Origin: Selaginella moellendorffii
Lineage: Eukaryota; Streptophyta; Lycopodiopsida; Selaginellales; Selaginellaceae
DNA: 64,000 bases
Assembly: GCF_000143415.4 (NCBI RefSeq)
Contig: NW_003314311.1
Coordinates: 1,091,062-1,155,061 of the forward strand
Reading direction: 5' to 3'
Positions 56,344-64,000 of the stretch are shown piece by piece (positions within the stretch are counted from its first letter, which is position 1; each line of letters starts with the position of its first letter). The notes beneath the pieces were generated by a model that worked only from the letters and a program-made list of their open reading frames with translations, searched no databases and was not told where the DNA came from. Both the position numbers and the translations under genes were made by a program.

Positions 56344-59300
56344 ATGTTTGAGGCTCATGTGAGTGATCGATCGCTAGTTTGGGGATTGGAGACATGGATT
56401 GCATTTGGCGGACTGGATTGAGCTCGCGATTTTCTCCATTTCTTGTTTCTGCAGGTCTTGTATCTTCTTCGCAGATACCTGGGCCAGTATGTGCGGGGTC
56501 TCTCAGCGGAGGCGCTCCAGATCAGTGTGTGGAAAGGTGAGAGCTAGATCTTTTGCTCGGGGGGTGTTGAAATTTTGGTGTTTTTTGGACAGGCGATGTA
56601 GTGCTCAAGGACTTGCAGCTCAAGGCTGAAGCACTGAATGCTCTGAGGCTTCCTCTCACTGTCAAAGCTGGATTCCTTGGGTCTGTCACGTTGAAGGCAA
56701 GGCATTGATCAAGAAAAGTGTACCTTTGATTCTTATGCTTTCGTTTTTCTTAGATTCCTTGGAACAAGCTTGGAAGAGATCCGGTGATTGTACTTCTCGA
56801 CCGGGTTTTTGTTTTGGCGGAGCCTGTTGAAGATGAACAGCTTTTCAAGGTAAGATTTGGTTTTTAGCTTCAAGCGTTACGGAAACTTTCGTGAAATGCG
56901 GTTGCAGAACGAGAACATGGAAGCCTGGCTTGACGCTAAGCGGAGCCAGATTGAGGTTAGTACATACTTGCCTGTCAAGTTTATTCTCAAACGCTTTTTG
57001 TGTCTTAAGGAGCTGGAGATGGCATTGCTTGATGCGAAGGCAGGAAGATCCGGTGATGATGCGGTATGTGCCGCAAAATGCTGTTTGAGGTTTCGTGTTA
57101 AATTTTCTGTTTTTTGCAGTCGCCGGAAAGTAAGTCCTGGTTAGGCTCGCTCGTTGCGACGATCATTGGCAATCTTAAAGTCTCCGTGACTAATCTTCAT
57201 ATTCGTTACGAAGACACCCTCAGGTCGCGTTCATCTCTATCAAGTTAAATGCTGGTACTGATACTGGCTTCATTTTTCCGCAACCCCTCCCATCCATTTT
57301 GTTTTGGCGTTACTTTAGCCAAACTTGCCGCTGTGACCATCGACGAGAATGATGTAGAAACCTTCGTAACTAGCGGAGCTCTTGACAAGCTTCACAAGGT
57401 ATTTTGATCAATTTTGTAACGTGTACTTCAGTTTCTTTTTTCCTGCTTGCTGTGCAGTCGCTCCAGCTGGATAGTTTTTCTATCTACCATGACTCGGATA
57501 CTGGGCCGTGGACCCTGGAGAAACGGTGGGATGAGATGACATCCAAAGAATGGAGCGAGGTTTGTGTTTTCTTCAATGAAAACAGCATTTTACATTATTA
57601 TGGTTTCAGATGTTTGAACCGAGCATTAAAGGGAAAATACAACACAAGTACCTGCTTCATCCGGTTGCTGGCCTGATGAAGTATCACCGGTGTGGAAAGA
57701 GAGAGAAAAGGGATTCTAAAACACCTTTTCAGAAGGCTTCTCTCGTTTTGGATCAAGTGTCTATTGCTGTGTCTGAGGTTGGTTTCTCTAAATGCTACAC
57801 TTGGGTTAACTTTCATTCTGTTTTAGGATCAATATCGGGATGGTATTCAACTGTTGGAGGGTGTTTCACGGTACAGGATACGAATGGAGTTCTCTCTCTT
57901 CAGACCTATGATACCCGTGTTGGTAGATGCTAAGGCATGGTGGCGCTATGCTGGTCGTGCAGTAACGCAGCAGCAGAGAAAGTCAAGGTTCGTTTTGATA
58001 TTTAACCGAGTATGCTAAAGCAAATTTTTGCAGGTGTAACTTCTCTTGGGAAAATCTGTCTCGAGCATCAGGATTACGAAAGAAATATGTGGATCTTTAT
58101 GTTAGCGGGCTCCAGCAGGGCAAGTTTGACAATTTTGAAATAAGGCAAATCGACCGGGAGCTAGACGTAGAAGTTAATCTACTTTGGAGGTCGGTAGTTT
58201 GTGTATGCTTTCTGTTAGTTGATGGAGAAGTGGTGGCTGCAGAATGCTTGCCCATGCAAAAGTTGAGACGGCAAAGTTAAAAGAGGCAGCCGCGGCCCGG
58301 GAAAAGTCCAGGAAAAGCACCTGGTGGCCATTTGGCGGGTATTGTGGCATATGTTTTCATTTGTTTTACATTAATCGCTTGCTATGCAGGAGCGGCGCTG
58401 GTCCAAGGGCCTCAGTTGCCCAAGGCCCTGAAACGGAAGCGGCCCCAGCGCAACTTACAAAGGAAGAATGGAATAAGATTAACGAGCTTCTAAGCTATCA
58501 ACCGGGGCAAGACTATCCGCTGCTTTCTACTCAAGAGCCACAGAACATGCTGCAAACAATGCTCGACGTGACCATAAAACAGAGCTTGGCGTGCATAAAA
58601 GACAGCACCGATTTGGTCATATTATGTGGGACTTTCTCCAATTTAAACGTTTCTCTCAAGCTGTTCCCGAAAACGTTCTTCTGCGACACTAAGTTGACGT
58701 ACTATGGCCTTTCATCTCCAGAGGGGCCTCTCGTTTCGGTAAGCTGAATGGAATTTGCATGTCTTAAGATGATAATATCTGTCTGGTTTGACAGAGCGTG
58801 AGTAGAGAGGGAAGAGCACAAGCGTTGGATTTGACGTTTGTGTATGTTCCTTTCGAAGAACATTTGGATTGGAAGCTGTCTGTCGCGATGTCATCATGCT
58901 ATGTGACGGTAACGTTTTGTGTTGAAAGAGTTCATCCCAGCTTACATAATGCGTGCAGGTTTGGAGATCCAGTTTTGACAGGGTCATGCACTTTATGAAA
59001 TCTGGCCAAGCTATGAGCCCGACAGTGGCTTTGGAAACTGCTGTCGCTTTGCAGGTATGAGGCTCCGTAGCAAAAATATATGTTACTCATTTCACAGTGC
59101 ATGCATGCCAGACAAAGCTAGAAGAGGTAACGAGGCGTGCTCAAGAACGGATACTATCTCAACTAGAGAAACAGAGAAGGTATTCAAAAGTTTATGCTAC
59201 TCTTTTTGGCTTGACTTTTTCTTGCATGCAGGTTCTCTATAGATATTGATCTTGACGCTCCAAAAGTCTTAATTCCTGCACTCAAAGATGAAGGAATTGG

Positions 59301-60105
59301 AAAGAAAAGCCAATTGTTGGTAGACTTGGGACATTTTAATCTTCGAACACTGGTACGTGCATAAGATGCATCTAAAACTTACAACATCCTTCTTCAGGGG
59401 AATGACGACGTTGAGTTCCTGAAACGAAGTCGCTACACTAAACTTCATGTATCTGGACGGGATATATCGGCTTTTCTTTGTTGATGGTGATTTCGAATGG
59501 GCTCACTTTCCTGCGCTGGCCACAGATGCTTGTGACAACGCATATTTAATCTTTCCTGTACTTGACCGTTGTGGGATGTCGATTATGCTACATATGGTGA
59601 TGCTAGTTACGACATAGTTTGTGGCTATTGACTTTATGTTCCAGGCTCAATATGAAGATTTGAATTGGCCTTCAACATGCGTTGCAATTGAAGTTCCTCG
59701 CCTTGGTATCCATTTTTCTCCTACAAGATACCTTAGGCTGCTCTATCTTCTGCACGCTCTGGAGTCGGCTGACCGGTCCAGCTCCCAGCCGAACGCTTTA
59801 TCTTGGCAACCATCAGAGGCAGCTGGAGATGCACGAGTGCTTAAATTGTTACTTTCCTCGCCCATCAGCGTCTAAGCATCACTCATTCTGCAGGGAATTG
59901 GTAATATTACTGCAGAATGGCAGCCTTGTTGGATTGCATTGGCAGGGCCATACCTGTACGTTCTAGAGGCATAAGACTCAAAGAACAGCCCACATCAATG
60001 CATAAGCTCTCCTCAAAGGACAGGAGGAAAGCCTCCTCTACCCTGGAAATCCCAAGCTTTTTTGGAGAATATCACACTCTAGAGTCTCTACTGCAATGAA
60101 AGGCC
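56344..60105 (+). pseudogene. VPS13: VPS13 5' fragment, copy V4 (mosaic)
   Basis: Exons read off here: 56344-56358 (MFEAH), 56455-56536, then one starting 56593 that ends at a GC donor (AAG|GCAAGG), and so on. Left and middle parts match V3, including the lost acceptor (CCG at 57278-57280) and the extra T at ~59472-59476. From ~59938 it matches V1 instead, including GCATAAGACTC with TAA at 59972-59974 and the following C segment. It therefore carries both sets of lesions. Not expected to be functional. Confidence 0.85.
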
Positions 60106-61886
60106 CATGACATATTTGAAACTCTCGCTTAAGCATCTTGCATTGGAGATTTCCCTTGTGGCCAGAGATGAGTGCAGTGATGTTGTGAGGTTTATTTATG
60201 ATGCACTTGCACTGGACACACTTCTTCCAGTAAAATCTGAACCACATGACGTACTCTAGTCTAGATTCACATGCTTCTTGTCGAAAAATGAACAAGGTTA
60301 TGAGTAAGTGATTTGCTAGTCATTATTGATCAAAGTGATTTTGAAAAAATGCTTTGAATGTGGAGTAGTTAACTATGTTTGCCTCCAAAAGAGTTTTTTT
60401 CCATGTTACTTGGCCAATGAGTGATTGCAAAAAGTTGTAAAGCTTGTAATCATCCTTGCCAATGCTATTTGATGGACAATATTGTTCAAAGTGAGTGATA
60501 TATGTTTTGGCAAAGATGTCACCATTGCTAAATAAGTATGGCAAGTTAATGCCTTGCTATAAAATATGGATGTGCATGGGGAGAACCATCAATGGTAGAC
60601 TCTTTCACTTAGTATCTATGGTAAACAATGCTTCTTTCTTGCTAGAAAGAGCATTTTGGTAATCTAGCTTGCATAGAAGGTGTGAAAACATCCCTATATC
60701 CTATGCATTATATGAAAGATTACTAGCTGCCATCTCTGGCTTAAACAAGTTTGAACTAGCATAAAGTGTCTAATATGTAGTAAATGCATTAAAGAATTTT
60801 AATTTGTGTGAGAATAAAATGTCCAAAATGGGATAGTTCCAAATAAATAAGCAAACTACTGTGGATTTCCCCTAACCAAGATTGTTGTCCTTTTGCAAAT
60901 CTCAATTCCTCATAAAGAAAAGAGAAATTTAGCTATAAAATTGAAGAAAGATATGAAAGATATCATGAAAGAATATAGATATAGGATATCACCTAAAAAC
61001 AATGGAAAAAAAAACAAAGAAAACAAGCTATAACACTCAAAATGTCTCAAAGTGAATATAATTTGATAGAAATCTCTCAAACTCTGGCTACAAAATTTGA
61101 TATAGACTCATTAAAAAAACTTATATTTAAATAAAGAGAATGAGATTAAAAAGATGGAGCTAAAACACCAAAATGCCTATAGAAAACTGATTTAAACATT
61201 AAATTTATAACTCATATAATTATGGGATAAGATTTGGATATATTATTATTATGAATCTTTGGAACCTTGAGGATCCATTTAGACACTTTCCCCATCTCAA
61301 CACACACATTTTGAGTCTTCAAGTGATAAATATGTTAAAGGCTATATTATCAAATAATTTCCCCTTTTTTAATTGGTTGGTGAAATTTTTTTTGCTACCT
61401 TGGAGTTAGAAAATATATGGTGCTTGCTTCACTTAGATTAGGATCAACTTATTGTAGTTAGTGATGAAGCACAAGTGAAAGATCATGAGAGGGAGACAAG
61501 TGGGAGATTATTTCAAGTTTGATGATTTACAAATGAAAAAAGTCTATATTAATGGGAATAATAGTATATAGATCCTTGAATTAAATTTATTTTTATTAAA
61601 TAATTGCCTTTTCTCCAGTAGACTTAAATAAAATATGTTACATTTGGTTAGCATGTGTTGAAAGGGGCACAAGGAAACAGAAGGGGCACAACATTCATAC
61701 ATAGGAGAAAAAATATTTAAAAAAAGAGGGGCACATAGGAGAAATATAAAGTGGAAAAAAATATTAAAAAAAAGAGATAAAAAGAGAGGAAGAAGTTACC
61801 AAGAAGAGAGAAAAAATATTAAAAAAAGAGGAGGAAGACTTTTAAAGAGGATAAAAAATATTAAAAACGAAGGAGAGAGGAAAAGG
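60106..61886. repeat. C4: AT-rich segment with gag relic and A-tract repeats
   Basis: Closest to C1 rather than C2/C3 (shares TAATCATCCTTGCC and TTTAGACACTTTCC). The gag-like frame is at 60323-60544 (minus), identical in translation to the one in C1. A-rich blocks at about 61700-61880. Confidence 0.7.
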
Positions 61887-62206
61887 CCTATGGCAGAGGA
61901 GACAAGAAAACATAGTAGAGTGGGGAAATATAATATAGTTGAGAGCTTAATACGTGCTAGCTATGCCCACCGTTAGATCTTGATATGTCTAATCCAACAG
62001 AGGAGAGGACAGAGGAGAAAAATTGTATAAATAAACTCCTATGGCAAGCGAGACAAGAGTGGGAAAATATAATATAGTCGAGAGCTCAATACGTGTTAGC
62101 TGCACCCGCCGTTAAATCTCGTTATGTTTAATCCAACGGAGGAGAGGACAGAGGAGAAAAATTGTATAAATAGACTTCGTTTGCAAGGAGGTGGAAACTG
62201 ATCAAA
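61887..62206 (+). promoter_or_regulatory. P7 promoter, tandemly duplicated, with two TATA boxes
   Basis: Two diverged direct copies of ~150 bp, starting CCTATGGC at 61887 and 62038. Each contains GGGAAA(A)TATAATATAGT and a TCCAAC.GAGGAGAGGACA block, and each ends in a TATA element: TATAAATAA at 62026-62034 and TATAAATAG at 62165-62173. The proximal TATA lies 42 bp before the ATG. Units P3-P6 have only one copy. Confidence 0.75.
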
Positions 62207-63250
62207 ATGCAGCGATCCAAACTCCAGGCTCCAGTCGCCTCTGCGGCATTACTGCTGGTGCTAGCACTGCTGCGGCGCTATGCATTTCGCCAGGGATCAC
62301 CAACAATGTCATCGGAGCTCTCAACTTCTTTCTATGCCAGCACTTGTCCCGATCTCCCTCAGATCGTGAGAAGTGTGATTCACTCTGAATTTTCCAACGA
62401 CAGTCGATCTGCTGCGTCGATCCTCAAGCTCCACTTCCGAGATTGCTTCTCTCGAGTAAGTCAGAAATTAAAATAGCGTTACTCATTTATGGCTGCCAGG
62501 GCTGCGACGGATCGCTGCTCCTCCAGCGAGGAGATGGGCGCTCCGCCAAGGGACTCAAAATCATCAACAACGTCAAGCGCGCCGTGGAGACTTCATGCCC
62601 GGCAACAGTATCGTGCGCGGACATTCTTGCGCTGAGCGCCCGGGAATCCGTCATAGCCGTGAGTGAGAATCTCCATCGCGGCTTGAGTTGATCATTCTCT
62701 TTCGACTTTGCAGCTGGGCGGCCCTTCATGGACAGTAGAATTTGGCCGACGGGACAGTCCTGCGACCGTCGCCGCCGCAATGGAGGCCATTCCCAGCCCA
62801 AACCTCACTGCAACGCAGCTCATCGAGAGCTTCCAAAGGCGGGGTCTTTCCAAGCGTGATCTCGTAGCGCTTTCAGGAGGCCACTCCATCGGCCAGGCCC
62901 AGTGCTCTGCATTTAGCGCACGCCTCTTCAATGGAACCCCAGGAGATAGCATCGATCGGGCCTTCAAATCTCGACTCGAGAAGAATTGCCCTCCAACAGC
63001 CCCAGACAGATTGACCAATTTGGATCCATCCCCCACCACCTTCGACAACTTGTACTTTCGAGCTCTCCTGGCCAATCAGTCGCTCCTCTTTTCAGACCAG
63101 CAGCTCTTGCAGAGTGATCTGGTGGGCTTTGTCAAGGAGTTTGCGGCCAATCAGCAGACGTTCTTTACCGCGTTCGCCGCTGGCATGATCAAAATGGGCA
63201 AGCTCTCGCCAATCACAGGAGGGCATGGTGAAATTCGATCCTCGTGCTAG
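62207..63250 (+). CDS. Class III peroxidase-like protein, copy P7 (distal residues replaced; mosaic)
   Basis: Exons 62207-62455, 62500-62658 and 62714-63250, 314 residues, intact frame. Signal-like N-terminus, STSFYASTCPDL, KLHFRDCFSR (Lys74/Arg78 at the distal Arg/His positions), GCDGS, CADILALSARES, GGPSW, proximal His193 and terminal Cys314. Exons 1-2 match P1/P2; from about 62830-63070 onward it matches P4/P6 (LLQSDL, AFAAGM). This points to gene conversion or unequal crossing-over inside exon 3. All structural cysteines are kept, so with P1 and P4 it is the best candidate for an expressed member. Confidence 0.88.
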
Positions 63251-63754
63251 TTTTTTTCCTATACATGTAAATCTATTCCTCACATAAAAATATACACCAC
63301 AGCCTTGACTAGAGAAAGGAATGTTGGCATATCCCGTAGCTTGATGATGGTGGTGGAAATTTTCTCGTCCTGCTAAATCACTCTGGTGAGAGATTCCATT
63401 CTTCCCAATCAAGATCCCCCTTAAGCTCGGCCACTTGGCCAATGAGCCAAGATTTTCGCCGCGAGCCAGGGCACGTCATCGCAGCCGCATCGGCGAAATT
63501 TCAATTCCCACGGTTAGGAATCTTCAACTCCCTGCGAATAACGAAACCGAAGCTTTGACAATGGCGAAGAAAGAGGCTGCACTCTTAAACCCTAACGTTA
63601 ATATATATAAACCTTAGGTTTTAGACGTATTGCCACGCAATGGCGAATATTCACTGACATATACTTGCTTGCTGTGGAGAAAATTTTGTGCTGCCTAGGG
63701 CTAGCTAGGCGCTGCGATCGGCAGGAGTGATGCGCTTGGGCGCTCGGTGTCGTC
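63251..63754 (+). promoter_or_regulatory. P7-V5 intergenic with V5 promoter
   Basis: Telo-box at 63587-63595 and TATATATAAA at 63602-63611 before the V5 ATG at 63755. Matches the P4-V3 and P6-V4 spacers. Confidence 0.55.
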
Positions 63755-64000
63755 ATGTTTGAGGCTCATGTGAGTGATCGATCGCTAGTTTGGGGATTGG
63801 AGAGATGGATTGCATTGGCGGACTGGATTGAGCTCGCGATTTTCTCCATTTCTTGTTTCTGCAGGTCTTGTATCTTCTTCGCAGATACCTGGGCCAGTAT
63901 GTGCGGGGTCTCTCAGCGGAGGCGCTCCAGATCAGTGTGTGGAAAGGTGAGAGCTAGATTTTTTGCTCGCGAGGTGTTGAAAGTTTGGTGTTTTTTGGAC
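63755..64000 (+). CDS. VPS13: VPS13 5' end, copy V5 (cut by window edge)
   Basis: Exon 1 (MFEAH) and exon 2 (63865-63946, VLYLLRRYLGQYVRGLSAEA...) are intact. The sequence ends inside intron 2, which differs slightly from the other copies (GCTCGCGAGG). Whether this copy is truncated like the others, or is the full-length parental VPS13 gene at the array's right end, cannot be told from this window. Confidence 0.75.
   Translation, partial: MFEAHVSDRSLVWGLERWIALADWIELAIFSISCFCRSCIFFADTWASMCGVSQRRRSRSVCGKVRARFFAREVLKVWCFLD

Noticed and set aside
63435-63617. 60-codon frame MANEPRFSPRARARH... before V3, V4 and V5
   Set aside because: Lies in the P-V spacer, overlaps the telo-box/TATA region and is absent as a frame in units 1 and 2; better explained as promoter DNA.

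Overview
This is nuclear DNA from a land plant. Genes carry many short GT-AG introns (47-105 bp is common), there is a PLS-DYW pentatricopeptide (PPR) editing-factor gene, a type I MADS-box gene, secreted class III peroxidase genes, a plant-type VPS13 gene and a chromodomain Ty3/gypsy retrotransposon. The compact introns and DYW-type PPR would fit a lycophyte such as Selaginella; that assignment is inference, not shown by the sequence alone.

Left part (1-9.2 kb) is gene-rich: a decayed 2-oxoglutarate/Fe(II) oxygenase pseudogene (~90-1300), a two-exon DYW PPR gene on the minus strand (1916-4527), an intronless MADS-box gene (4842-5474), a decayed thiolase pseudogene (~5800-6590) and a seven-exon homocysteine S-methyltransferase gene (7105-8708). 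From ~9.7 to 16.4 kb the DNA is AT-rich and holds a heavily mutated Ty3/gypsy-like relic on the minus strand, with integrase clearest at 13.65-14.65 kb.

Right part (16.64-64 kb) is a tandem segmental array that runs off the window. Its basic ~7.4 kb unit is P (class III peroxidase-like gene), V (5' part of a VPS13 gene, truncated) and C (AT-rich, A-tract DNA with a minus-strand gag relic). Order: P1-V1-C1(with a 257-N gap)-P2-V2-C2-[P3 broken by gypsy element 1]-C'-P4-V3-C3-[P5 broken by gypsy element 2]-C''-P6-V4-C4-P7-V5. The two gypsy copies sit at the same base with the same 5-bp target duplication, so one insertion was later copied in a ~14.6/16.2 kb super-unit. Element 1 then lost ~1.64 kb, including most of the 5' LTR and the start of gag. 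V4 and P7 are mosaics, showing unequal exchange or conversion.

Most notable: (i) every peroxidase copy that covers the distal haem pocket has lost the catalytic distal Arg and His (Lys and Arg/Gln instead) while keeping the fold cysteines, the calcium-site residues and the proximal His, suggesting a tandem family of non-catalytic peroxidase-like secreted proteins; (ii) the gypsy element appears to carry two 47-52 bp spliceosomal introns inside integrase; (iii) the VPS13 copies share a GC-AG intron and have copy-specific and shared lesions that trace duplication history; (iv) the unsequenced gap is exactly as long as its homologous tandemly duplicated promoter in unit 5.
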